Of a stretch of DNA of 64,000 bases, positions 35,237 to 43,965 are shown one piece after another. Location: the NCBI RefSeq assembly GCF_026625705.1, contig NZ_CP113059.1:2480001-2544000 (forward strand), in the 5' to 3' direction. The DNA comes from Pedobacter sp. SL55 (GTDB lineage Bacteria; Bacteroidota; Bacteroidia; Sphingobacteriales; Sphingobacteriaceae). The notes under the pieces were generated by a model. The model was given only the letters and a program-made list of their open reading frames with translations. It did not search any database and had not been told where the DNA came from. Position 1 is the first letter of the stretch. Each line of letters opens with the position of its first letter. The translations under genes and the position numbers were made by a program.

Positions 35237-37708
35237 CTATTTATCGGTACTTGGTTTTGTTTTTATCGTTAAATCTATCGGGTTTTTCACTTTATCCTTA
35301 GTTAAGGCTAAGTTAATCACTTCTTGCATTTCTGTCACATAGTGAAATTGCAAATCTTTAATGTAATCTTCTTTGATCTCTAAAATATCCTTTCGGTTAG
35401 ATTTACATAGAATGATTTCTTTAATGTTTGCACGTTTAGCCGCTAAGATTTTCTCTTTAATGCCACCAACTGGCAATACTTTTCCACGAAGCGTGATTTC
35501 TCCGGTCATGGCTAAGTTTTGTTTCACTTTGCGTTGCGTAAATGCCGAAACTAAAGCAGTTAACATCGTTATACCTGCCGAAGGACCATCTTTTGGTGTA
35601 GCCCCTGCCGGAACGTGAACATGTAAATCGAAGTTGTCGAACAGCTCGTGGTCAATACCAAATTGTGTTGCATGCGCTCTAATGTAAGCCAAAGCAATTA
35701 CTGCAGATTCTTTCATTACATCGCCCAAGTTACCTGTTAAGGTTAATTTACCTTTACCCGGACTTAAACTAGCTTCGATGAATAAAATATCGCCCCCAAC
35801 TTGTGTCCAAGCTAAACCAGTAACCACGCCAGCAACTTCATTGCCTTCGTAAGCATCTTTGTCAAAAATAGGCGCACCTAAAATTTTCTCTACATCATTG
35901 TTGTCTAAAGTTGGCTCATAAGGCTCGTCCATCGCAATTTTTGTAGCAACGCCACGTACCAAAGACCCAATTTTCTTTTCTAAACCACGTACACCACTTT
36001 CTCTGGTATAATCTTCAATTACTTTCTCAATCAGCGAGTTTTTTAAAGTGATTTGCTTATTATCTAAACCATGTACCTCTTTTTGCTTAGGTAGCAGGTA
36101 TTTTTTAGCAATTTCGATTTTCTCTTCTATGGTATAACCATTTACTTCGATAATCTCCATACGGTCTAGCAAAGCAGGTTGTATAGTGCTCAACGAGTTC
36201 GCGGTAGCAATGAATAGCACGTTAGAAAGGTCATATTCTGCTTCTACATAATGGTCGTTAAACGCATTATTTTGCTCTGGGTCTAGTAGCATTTCAAGCA
36301 AAGCTGATGAAGGATCGCCTCTAAAATCAGAGCCTACTTTATCAATCTCATCCAATACAAAAACAGGGTTATCAGCACCTGCTTTTTTGATAGATTGAAT
36401 AATGCGGCCTGGCATTGCACCGATATAAGTTTTTCGGTGTCCACGAATTTCGGCTTCGTCTCTTACACCACCCAAAGCCATACGCACATATTTACGGTTT
36501 AAAGCTTTGGCAATAGATTTACCTAAAGATGTTTTACCTACTCCCGGAGGGCCAACCAAACATAAAATAGGTGCTTTCATATCACGCTTTAGCTTCAATA
36601 CAGCTAGGTATTCGATGATACGTTGCTTCACTTTTTCTAAACCGAAGTGGTCTTTATCTAAAACACGTTGTGCTCTTTTTAAATCGAAATTATCTTTGGT
36701 AAACTCGTTCCAAGGTAAATCTAGCAACAGCTCTAGGTAATTCATTTGAATAGAATAATCTGGAGCGGCAGGGTTCATTCTGCCTAGTTTTTCTAGTTCT
36801 TTTTTGAAATGTTCTTTAACTTCAACTTTCCATTTTTTCTTTTTAGAACGAGTTTCTAATGCCTCAAATTCTAGATCGGTAGAGTTGCCTAGTTCTTCTT
36901 GTATGGTTTTTAACTGTTGGTTAAGGAAATAATCGCGTTGTTGCTTATCTAAATCAGTTCGCACTTTAGTTTGAATTTGATTTTTAAGTTCCAACATTTG
37001 CAATTCTTGAGTAAGCAGCTCCATTACCATATCTGCACGTTTGCGTAAATTGCCCATTTCAAGCATTTTCTGCTTATCGGCCATTTCTGCATTCATGTTT
37101 GAAGAAATGAAATTGATTAAAAATGAAGTGCTTTCGATGTTCTTTAAGGCAATTCCGGCTTCGCTAGGGATATTTGGAGAAAGCTGGATAATTTGGCTCG
37201 ACATTTCTTTTATTGCCGCCACCAAGCTTTTAAACTCCTTATCGTTCTTGTGTTTGGTTTCGGTAAATTTTGCAACAATTGCCTTAATAAAAGGTTCAGA
37301 TTGCACTTCCTCTACCAATTGAAAACGTTGCTTGCCTTGTATAATTACCGTAGTATTTCCATCGGGCATCTGTAGCATTTTAATGATATGAGCTACGGTA
37401 CCCACACTGTGTAGTTGGTCTAAAGTAGGATCTTCTATAGAAACATCTTTTTGCGTTACCACGCCAATTACCCTATCGCCTTTGTAGGCTTCTTTTATCA
37501 ATTTGATAGACTTATCTCTGCCAACTGTAATAGGAATTACTACACCAGGAAATAATACGGTATTTCTTAACGGAAGTATAGAAAGTATTTCGGGAGTTTC
37601 TTCGCTGTTCATGTCGTCTTCATCTTGCTGAGACATTAATGGAAAAAACTCGGTGTCTTCGCTTATAATAGGTAAGGTGTTAAAATCAAACGGGTCTTGT
37701 TTGCTCAT
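35237..37708 (-). CDS. lon: Endopeptidase La (Lon protease)
   Basis: The 823-residue product has the Lon N-terminal substrate domain (about 40-240), an AAA+ module with Walker A GPPGVGKTS at about 386-394 and Walker B FVLDEIDKVG, and the C-terminal protease domain with GPSAGITMLTALVSAFTQ. That block holds the catalytic Ser, and the Lys lies in the following GEITLRGKVLPVGGIKEK region. It degrades damaged and regulatory proteins with ATP. It is the first gene of the tight run lon, lpxR-like, ldt. The only sizeable space upstream is the 374-base divergent gap. Confidence 0.97.
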   Translation of the reverse strand: MSKQDPFDFNTLPIISEDTEFFPLMSQQDEDDMNSEETPEILSILPLRNTVLFPGVVIPITVGRDKSIKLIKEAYKGDRVIGVVTQKDVSIEDPTLDQLHSVGTVAHIIKMLQMPDGNTTVIIQGKQRFQLVEEVQSEPFIKAIVAKFTETKHKNDKEFKSLVAAIKEMSSQIIQLSPNIPSEAGIALKNIESTSFLINFISSNMNAEMADKQKMLEMGNLRKRADMVMELLTQELQMLELKNQIQTKVRTDLDKQQRDYFLNQQLKTIQEELGNSTDLEFEALETRSKKKKWKVEVKEHFKKELEKLGRMNPAAPDYSIQMNYLELLLDLPWNEFTKDNFDLKRAQRVLDKDHFGLEKVKQRIIEYLAVLKLKRDMKAPILCLVGPPGVGKTSLGKSIAKALNRKYVRMALGGVRDEAEIRGHRKTYIGAMPGRIIQSIKKAGADNPVFVLDEIDKVGSDFRGDPSSALLEMLLDPEQNNAFNDHYVEAEYDLSNVLFIATANSLSTIQPALLDRMEIIEVNGYTIEEKIEIAKKYLLPKQKEVHGLDNKQITLKNSLIEKVIEDYTRESGVRGLEKKIGSLVRGVATKIAMDEPYEPTLDNNDVEKILGAPIFDKDAYEGNEVAGVVTGLAWTQVGGDILFIEASLSPGKGKLTLTGNLGDVMKESAVIALAYIRAHATQFGIDHELFDNFDLHVHVPAGATPKDGPSAGITMLTALVSAFTQRKVKQNLAMTGEITLRGKVLPVGGIKEKILAAKRANIKEIILCKSNRKDILEIKEDYIKDLQFHYVTEMQEVINLALTKDKVKNPIDLTIKTKPSTDK

Positions 37709-38082
37709 TCAGTTTTGTGTTATAAGGTAGGCGACAATATGACAGTATTGCCGCTTTAAATTTATGTAATAATTATGTACACTTACAATTTCAACTCCTG
37801 TGCCAAAAAAAAGTTTGGTAGCTGGCCAATAAAAATTACATGCTTAAATTTAGGTTGATGGAGCTTGTAATGGGCTAATTTTTAACCGCGAAATAAATAG
37901 TTGGTAAGTTTTTTATCATTTAAGTAATACAGCTTGTCGGTAAAAACGTCATACGTGAAAAAAAACTTAGACAAAATCATATTTCCTAATATTGTTCGTT
38001 TAATTGTATAATTGCACATGAAACTAATATGCGAAAATTATATTAATTTCGAAAAGGTGTAGATTTGAATAAAAATATTTTA
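37709..38082. other. Intergenic region between divergent lon and a TPR gene
   Basis: About 370 bases, AT-rich, expected to hold the promoters of both flanking genes. I see no repeat of the families noted elsewhere, no RNA gene and no convincing short frame. Confidence 0.5.
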
Positions 38083-38709
38083 ATGAAACTTATCACAAAA
38101 TCTTATATTTTATTACTGGTTATAGCCTTTAGTATTAGCGTTAAGGCGCAAAGTAACTTCGAAAAACAAGGTACGCAAGCGTGGATGAAAGGCGATTTTA
38201 GAACGGCTGTAATACAGTTGGAAAAAGCAGAAGCAAAAGACCCAAGTAATGTAAACGTTTTAAAGATGTTGGGCTACTCTTATTTCCAAAATGGCGATTT
38301 TGAAAATGCAATTGGGGCTTATACTCGCTTAATTGCACAAAAACCCACAGATTATTCTGCGTATTATTACAGAGGAAAAGCGAGGCTAAATATTGCCAAT
38401 GCACCTAAAGAGTCGCTTAATCAAATGCGAGATAGTTTTTATAGTGCAGCAATTAAAGATTTCTCTAAAGCCATGGAAATTAGTGGGGAAGAAGATATTC
38501 AGATTTTGCAGAATAGGGGGGTTGCTTACAAAGATTATGGTATATTCAAATCTTACAAGTCTAAGAAAAGTGCCGAAAAAAATGCCTGTATAGCATTGTT
38601 TAATAACTCAATTTCTGATTTTCAGAAAATATTAACGATGCAGCCGCTTAAAAAAGATGTAATTTCTTTAATTGACTACGTGAAAGCTCAAATTGCAAGC
38701 TTAAAATAA
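38083..38709 (+). CDS. Secreted tetratricopeptide-repeat protein
   Basis: Starting at ATG 38083 (MKLITKSYILLLVIAFSISV) the product has a signal peptide cleaved near KAQSNFE. At least three TPR-like helical hairpins follow: AWMKGDFRTAVIQLEKAEAK, VNVLKMLGYSYFQNGDFENA and SAYYYRGKARLNIANA. An earlier TTG start at 38065 is possible but lies before the signal peptide. It would be periplasmic or outer-membrane-bound and scaffold a partner. No partner is evident: the next gene is convergent. Confidence 0.8.
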   Translation: MKLITKSYILLLVIAFSISVKAQSNFEKQGTQAWMKGDFRTAVIQLEKAEAKDPSNVNVLKMLGYSYFQNGDFENAIGAYTRLIAQKPTDYSAYYYRGKARLNIANAPKESLNQMRDSFYSAAIKDFSKAMEISGEEDIQILQNRGVAYKDYGIFKSYKSKKSAEKNACIALFNNSISDFQKILTMQPLKKDVISLIDYVKAQIASLK

Positions 38710-38710
38710 G

Positions 38711-39235
38711 TTATTTGAATTTTCCTGTAACCTGATATTTTTTATCGCCTAGTAGCTTAATGTTTTGTAGGTTTTGAATAAAATATAAGCTGTCTGGATA
38801 GTAAATAAGTGTGTCTTTAGATGTATAAAGGTAGTTTTTTGTCGCCTTAAAAATCTTTACGCTCTTTACTTTGTTGTTGATACTGACAATTTCAATTTTC
38901 TTTATCGGTATCTTAGGGTTGGTTGTAGCGTAGCTGATGTTGCCTGTGTTATTGGTGGTTATAAACTCGCCTTTCCATGAGGATTTGTTGATGTCAGCAT
39001 TGCTAAAACTAGCTAGTTCAGTTTTCCAATCGGTTATTTTCGTGGCCTTTTGTTCGGCTTTTGCAAGGGCAGTTACGTTTTTAATTATTGTTGGGTTGCC
39101 TTTTTGTAGACGAGCCGCTTCTTGTTCAAAATATCCCGCAAGATCAAAGTAAGCAACTGTATTTGCTTTTTTATTTTCTTGCGGTGTGCAAGAAAATAGT
39201 TGTAAAAGAAATAAACTTACCAGATATTTTTTCAT
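38711..39235 (-). CDS. Predicted lipoprotein of unknown function
   Basis: The 174-residue product begins MKKYLVSLFLLQLFSCTPQE, a lipoprotein signal peptide with a Cys near residue 16. The mature part has a charged N-terminal region (YFEQEAARLQKGNPTIIKNV) and then strand-like stretches (ISYATTNPKIPIKKIEIVSI). I do not recognise a domain. It is convergent with the TPR gene with only one base between stops. Confidence 0.65.
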   Translation of the reverse strand: MKKYLVSLFLLQLFSCTPQENKKANTVAYFDLAGYFEQEAARLQKGNPTIIKNVTALAKAEQKATKITDWKTELASFSNADINKSSWKGEFITTNNTGNISYATTNPKIPIKKIEIVSINNKVKSVKIFKATKNYLYTSKDTLIYYPDSLYFIQNLQNIKLLGDKKYQVTGKFK

Positions 39236-39254
39236 TATAGTTACACTAACTTTT

Positions 39255-39311
39255 ACATCATTGCGAGGTGTTGATAAGCTTTAAGATTGCTTCGTGCCTC
39301 GCAATGACGAG
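39255..39311. repeat. Palindromic repeat, family A (paired arms, left arm short)
   Basis: ACATCATTGCGAGGTG (39255) and AAGATTGCTTCGTGCCTCGC followed by AATGACG (39283). It lies between the gpmI stop and the lipoprotein start. Confidence 0.75.
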
Positions 39312-39320
39312 TTTAAGGGT

Positions 39321-40842
39321 TTATACCAAGCAATTTCCTGTCATGATTGCAGGTGCTTCAATTCCCATGATTTTTAATACCGTTGGGCCAATGTCTCCCA
39401 GTTTACCATCGGCAATAGTTTTGTAATCTTTATCTATTAAAATGCAGGGAACTAAATTGGTGGTATGTGCTGTATTTACAGAGCCGTCTTCGTTCATCAT
39501 AAATTCTGCATTGCCGTGGTCGGCCAAAATAATGAAAGAATATCCGTTGTCTATACCTGTTTCAACTACTGCTTGTGCACAGGCATCTACAGTTTCTACG
39601 GCTTTAACCACTGCTTCAAAAACGCCTGTATGCCCAACCATATCTGGATTGGCAAAGTTTAGGCAAACGAAATCTGGCCATTGGCTTTGCAGTTCTTTAA
39701 TAATGGCTTCGGTAATTCCTGCAGCGCTCATTTCGGGTTGCAAATCGTAAGTAGCTACTTTTGGCGAAGGTACTAAAATGCGCTTTTCATTTATAAACTC
39801 TTTTTCTCTGCCTCCAGAGAAGAAGAAAGTAACGTGCGGATATTTTTCCGTTTCGGCAATTCTGATCTGATTTTTACCATTGGCTTCCAAAACCTCGCCA
39901 AGTGTATTTGTTAAATCATCTTTTGTAAATACTACGTTAACGTTTTCGAAACTTTCATCGTAGCTGGTCATGGTTACATAATACAAAGGCAGTTTGGTCA
40001 TGCATTGCTCTGGAAAATCTTTCTGGCAAAGCGCTTGGGTAATTTCTCTACCTCTATCTGTACGGTAGTTGAAACAGATGACCACATCGCCTTCTTTAAC
40101 GGTTGCGGTTGGTTTGCCTTGTCCGTCAGTAATTACGATGGGTTTGGTAAATTCGTCGGTAATGCCGTCTGCATAAGATTGTTGGATAGCTAATTCTGGA
40201 CTGCTAAATCTCTCTCCTAGGCCATTTACCATCACATCGTAGGCCAATTTTACACGTTCCCAGCGGTTATCTCTGTCCATAGCATAGTACCTGCCCACCA
40301 TAGATGCTATTTTACCTACACCAGTTTTTAGATGCTTGTCTAACGTACTAATGTAATTTAAACCTCCATTTGGGTCGGTGTCTCTTCCATCTAAAAAGGC
40401 ATGCACAAATACATCTTTTAATCCGGCTTCTCCGGCAGCATCGCATAAAGCCATTAAATGGTTGATATGTGCATGAACTCCACCATCTGAAACTAGACCA
40501 ATAAAATGTACAGGTTTATTATTGGCTTTTGCATAGGCGAAAGCATTAACTAAAGTTTCGTTGCTATGTAAAGTTCTATCCGCTATGGCTTTGTTAATAC
40601 GTCCTAGTTCTTGATAAACTACTCGTCCGGCACCTAAATTCATGTGGCCCACTTCCGAATTTCCCATTTGCCCAGCTGGCAAGCCAACTGCTTCACTCCG
40701 AGGCCTCTAATTTTGAATTTGGGTAGTTAAGTAATAAGGAGTCGAAAAATGGAGTTTTAGCGGCAAAAGCAGCATCAGATTTATCCTTTTTGCCGTAGCC
40801 CCATCCATCAAGAATTAATAGTACCAGTTTTTTAGTTTCCAT
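39321..40842 (-). pseudogene. gpmI: 2,3-bisphosphoglycerate-independent phosphoglycerate mutase, frameshifted near the N-terminus
   Basis: From ATG 40842 the first frame reads METKKLVLLILDGWGYGKKD down to KLEASE and stops at TGA 40695-40693. Removing the A at 40697 gives EASGEAVGLPAGQMGNSEVG and continues into the long frame, for a 506-residue enzyme, the normal size. Metal and catalytic motifs are present: DGWG, the phospho-Ser in GNSEVGHMNLG, RTDRGRE, LNFANPDMVGHTG and ADHGNAE. It interconverts 3- and 2-phosphoglycerate in glycolysis. No other break is seen, so an error in the sequence is more likely than true loss. Confidence 0.93.
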
Positions 40843-40975
40843 TATAATTTGTTATTATCAATGTTTTACGTTGTTTTGCAAATATACTCGAAAATAAGCC
40901 CTAAACCCAATTATTTGAATTTATTTGAGGATAAGTGGCATAGTTTTAGTGGTTAAGTTGCTTTAGCTTTTAAGG

Positions 40976-41374
40976 ATGATGTACAAATCTATACTTGCTC
41001 TCATGGTAATGTTTTTGCATTTTTTGCCCCAAGGGGCTATGCAGGCAGATATTGCCGATGAATTGGCAACTAATTTTAAGCAGGGCAACTCTAAAGAGAT
41101 AGCTAAAACTTTTGCTTCGTCTGTTGAATTGATCATTATTGATCATGAAGATGTATACAATAAAGCACAAGCAGAACAAATTCTTAAAGACTTTTTTCTC
41201 AAAAATCCGCCAAGTAAAACAAGTATCATTCATAAACTTAGTAATAACCCTAATTACCGACTTACTATTCTTTCTTTAAGCTCTAAAACCGAGAAATTTA
41301 GAGTTACCGTAACCATGAAAAAAGTTTCTAATGCTTTTTTAATCACAGAGTTAAGGATAGAGCCAGAGAGATAA
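40976..41374 (+). CDS. DUF4783 domain-containing protein
   Basis: The 132-residue product has a signal peptide (KSILALMVMFLHFLPQGAMQ) and a compact NTF2-like DUF4783 domain: IADELATNFKQGNSKEIAKT, VELIIIDHEDVYNKAQAEQI, LKDFFLKNPPSKTSIIHKL and VTMKKVSNAFLITELRIE. This family is found across Bacteroidota, often upstream of nadC as here, and its function is unknown. It is 49 bases before nadC on the same strand and probably in the same transcript. Two ATG codons in a row leave the start uncertain by one residue. Confidence 0.88.
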   Translation: MMYKSILALMVMFLHFLPQGAMQADIADELATNFKQGNSKEIAKTFASSVELIIIDHEDVYNKAQAEQILKDFFLKNPPSKTSIIHKLSNNPNYRLTILSLSSKTEKFRVTVTMKKVSNAFLITELRIEPER

Positions 41375-41423
41375 TGCTGTATTGATGAGCATTTTGTTAT
41401 TTTTGTAGCAAAATTTTATTGCT

Positions 41424-42266
41424 TTGGATAAAAAACTTATTGATCTATTTATAAAAAATGCGATTGCCGAAGATGTTGGAGATGGAGATCATACTTCTTT
41501 ATCTACTATCCCGCAAGGCACACAAGGAAAAGCCAAGTTAATTGTTAAAGAAAAAGGAATTTTAGCGGGTGTTGAGCTTGCTTTGGAAATTTTTAACCAA
41601 ATAGATCCAACCCTAGAAGTAACCACGTTTTTGCACGATGGCCAGGAAGTAAATGTTGGGGATATTGCGTTTAATGTACAAGGTAGCACACATGCTATTT
41701 TGTTGGCCGAGCGTTTAGTGCTTAATTGTATGCAACGTATGAGCGGTATCGCTACTAAAACCAACCGTATTGTAAAATCATTAGCTGGATATAACACCAA
41801 AGTATTAGATACTAGAAAAACCACACCTGGTTTAAGATATTTAGAGAAATGGGCGGTTAGAATTGGCGGCGGAGTTAACCACCGAATTGGGTTGTACGAT
41901 ATGATTTTGATTAAGGATAACCATGTGGATTATGCCGGAGGTATTGCCAATGCTATTCATCAGGCCAATGCCTATTTAAAAGATACAGGTAAACAATTAC
42001 AAATAGAAATAGAGGTAAGAAATATCCAAGAACTGGAAGAAGTATTGGCCATTGGTAAGGTAGATAGGATTATGTTGGATAATTTTGAGCTGCATTTACT
42101 TAAACAAGCTGTAGCGCTTATTAACGGTAAGTTTATAACCGAAGCTTCGGGCGGAATTGTAGAAGAAAACGTAGCTGAGTATGCCGCTTGTGGTGTAGAT
42201 TATATTTCTATGGGTGCTTTAACGCATTCTGTAAAAAGCTTAGATTTAAGTTTAAAGGCTTTTTAG
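41424..42266 (+). CDS. nadC: Quinolinate (nicotinate-nucleotide) phosphoribosyltransferase
   Basis: The 280-residue product carries the QPRTase blocks NAIAEDVGDGDHTS, LAERLVLNCMQRMSGIAT, LDTRKTTPGLRYLEKWAVRI, GGGVNHRIGLYDMILIKDNH and IMLDNF, and ends with the TEASGGI phosphate site. It converts quinolinate and PRPP to nicotinate mononucleotide in de novo NAD synthesis. The start is TTG at 41424, with no in-frame ATG nearby, so a non-ATG start is required. It follows the DUF4783 gene and precedes plsY on the same strand. Confidence 0.95.
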   Translation: MDKKLIDLFIKNAIAEDVGDGDHTSLSTIPQGTQGKAKLIVKEKGILAGVELALEIFNQIDPTLEVTTFLHDGQEVNVGDIAFNVQGSTHAILLAERLVLNCMQRMSGIATKTNRIVKSLAGYNTKVLDTRKTTPGLRYLEKWAVRIGGGVNHRIGLYDMILIKDNHVDYAGGIANAIHQANAYLKDTGKQLQIEIEVRNIQELEEVLAIGKVDRIMLDNFELHLLKQAVALINGKFITEASGGIVEENVAEYAACGVDYISMGALTHSVKSLDLSLKAF

Positions 42267-42325
42267 TATGCAGACTAATCTTCTAAACTTTCCGAGAACA
42301 TTTTTTTTATTATCATTGTAGGTAA

Positions 42326-42973
42326 ATGATTTCAATCTATTCCATCTCTGCGCTTATTGCGGCCTATCTTCTGGGGTCTATACCTACAGCGGTTTGGCTA
42401 GGGCAGGCCTTTTATGGTATCGACGTAAGAGAATACGGAAGCGGTAATGCAGGAGCTACAAACACTTTTAGGGTGTTAGGTAAAAAGCCAGGTATCATTG
42501 TAATGACCATTGATATCATGAAGGGTTTTACTGCAACCAAATTGGCCTATCTAATTGGCCTTTCGGTAACAGGACCCAAATACTCGGCACAATTTGTTAA
42601 TTACGAGTTAGCTCTGGGCGTAATTGCGGTTATGGGGCATTTATTCCCAATATTTGCCGGCTTTAGGGGCGGAAAAGGGGTGGCTACACTTTTTGGAATG
42701 GTGTTGGCTGTAAATCCGTTGTCGGCGTTACTTTGTGTAAGTGTTTTTGTTACAGTGCTTTTGGTTTCTAAATATGTTTCTTTAAGTTCAATTTGTGCCG
42801 GCTTTACTTTTCCGTTGGGCACAGTTTTTGTTTTTCAATCTTCTGTAAAGGCAGAAGTGCTCTATAGTATTTGCGTTTGCGTACTCATTTTAGTCACGCA
42901 TCAGAAAAATATCGAGCGTTTGCTAAAAGGAAAAGAATCTAAAGTATATCTATTTAAGAAAAAACAAGCTTAA
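42326..42973 (+). CDS. plsY: Acyl-phosphate:glycerol-3-phosphate acyltransferase PlsY
   Basis: The 215-residue product is a polytopic membrane protein with the PlsY motifs: AAYLLGSIPTAVWLGQ, REYGSGNAGATNTFRVLGKK and FAGFRGGKGVATLFG. It has five or more hydrophobic helices. It uses acyl-phosphate as the acyl donor in the first step of phospholipid synthesis. Two basic residues near the C-terminus precede a short tail (YLFKKKQA). It is 59 bases after nadC and likely belongs to the same transcript. Confidence 0.95.
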   Translation: MISIYSISALIAAYLLGSIPTAVWLGQAFYGIDVREYGSGNAGATNTFRVLGKKPGIIVMTIDIMKGFTATKLAYLIGLSVTGPKYSAQFVNYELALGVIAVMGHLFPIFAGFRGGKGVATLFGMVLAVNPLSALLCVSVFVTVLLVSKYVSLSSICAGFTFPLGTVFVFQSSVKAEVLYSICVCVLILVTHQKNIERLLKGKESKVYLFKKKQA

Positions 42974-43037
42974 CATCTAATACTGCCAAACAAATTGTTT
43001 GTAAAATGGGTTATGTGTTGGGTATAAATTTACAACC

Positions 43038-43844
43038 ATGAAGAAAACAATAATTTTTGGGATGGCTACGGCATTGCTTGCCATATCCTCTTGTTCTACT
43101 GTTCCATTGACCGGACGTAGTAGGCTAAGTTTAGTTGATGATAGCCAGTTACAGCAACAAGCAGCTATTGGCTATGCTCAGTTATTGAGTGATCCTTCTA
43201 CCAAAGTGGTTTCTACTAATAATGCTAATGCGGCAATGGTTAAACGTGTGGGTCAAAAAATTGCTGCCGCTGTAACGCAATACATGAACCAAAATGGTTA
43301 TGGAGATCAAATTAAAGGTTATAAATGGGAATATAACCTAATTGAAAGCAAAGAAATTAATGCTTGGTGTATGCCAGGAGGCAAAATTGCTGTATATACC
43401 GGCATTTTACCAGTAACTAAAGATGAAGCGGGATTAGCTACAGTAATGGGACATGAGGTGGCTCATGCCATTGCGCAACACTCGGCAGAAAGAGCTTCGC
43501 AGATGACTGTAGCACAAGGTTTGGGAGCGGCAGTAGGTGTTGCCAGTGCCAATTCTAAGTATGCAAATTACATTAACGCAGCCTACGGTATTGGTGGCCA
43601 ATTAACTATTTTGAGTTACGGAAGAAACCAAGAGTTAGAAGCTGATAAAATGGGGCTTTCTTTTATGGCCATGGCCGGATACAACCCTAATAATGCTATC
43701 GGTTTTTGGCAACGTATGGCACAAGCTAGCGCAGGTTCACAAAAACCACCAGCGTTTTTAAGCACCCACCCAACAGATCAAGCTCGTATTGCGCAAATAC
43801 AAAAAGATTTGCCAGAGGCGATGAAATATTATAAAGGGAAATAA
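43038..43844 (+). CDS. M48-family metallopeptidase lipoprotein
   Basis: The 268-residue product has a lipoprotein signal (TALLAISSCSTVPLTGRSRL) and a Peptidase_M48 domain: INAWCMPGGKIAVYTGIL, the zinc site HEVAHAIAQHSAERAS and, downstream, the third ligand region NQELEADKMGLSFMAMAGY. It ends with STHPTDQARI, also conserved in BepA- and LoiP-like members. It would be a periplasmic zinc protease for envelope quality control. The promoter is unclear: TTTG at 42998 and TAAATTTA at 43025 would make the message nearly leaderless. Confidence 0.93.
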   Translation: MKKTIIFGMATALLAISSCSTVPLTGRSRLSLVDDSQLQQQAAIGYAQLLSDPSTKVVSTNNANAAMVKRVGQKIAAAVTQYMNQNGYGDQIKGYKWEYNLIESKEINAWCMPGGKIAVYTGILPVTKDEAGLATVMGHEVAHAIAQHSAERASQMTVAQGLGAAVGVASANSKYANYINAAYGIGGQLTILSYGRNQELEADKMGLSFMAMAGYNPNNAIGFWQRMAQASAGSQKPPAFLSTHPTDQARIAQIQKDLPEAMKYYKGK

Positions 43845-43899
43845 GAGTAGGTACAAGAAATTAGGCGAAAGGTTTAAGGTCTGGATAGTTTATATTTTC

Positions 43900-43917
43900 A
43901 GGCTTTAAGCCTTTTTT
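43900..43917 (+). terminator. Likely terminator of the M48 gene
   Basis: AGGCT pairs with AGCCT around TTA and is followed by six T residues (43912-43917). The stem is short but correctly placed, 55 bases past the stop. Confidence 0.55.
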
Positions 43918-43933
43918 GTTAGAGAAAATCCCA

Positions 43934-43965
43934 CCCTAAACCCTAAACCCTAAACCCTAAACCCT
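43934..43965. repeat. Short tandem repeat (CCCTAAA)4 plus CCCT
   Basis: Four perfect 7-base units and a partial fifth. The repeat contains the last coding bases and the TAG stop (43959-43957) of pabB on the minus strand. Confidence 0.95.

Noticed and set aside
43934..43965. Telomere or linear replicon end
   Set aside because: Only four units, embedded at the end of a normal gene in the middle of chromosomal DNA.
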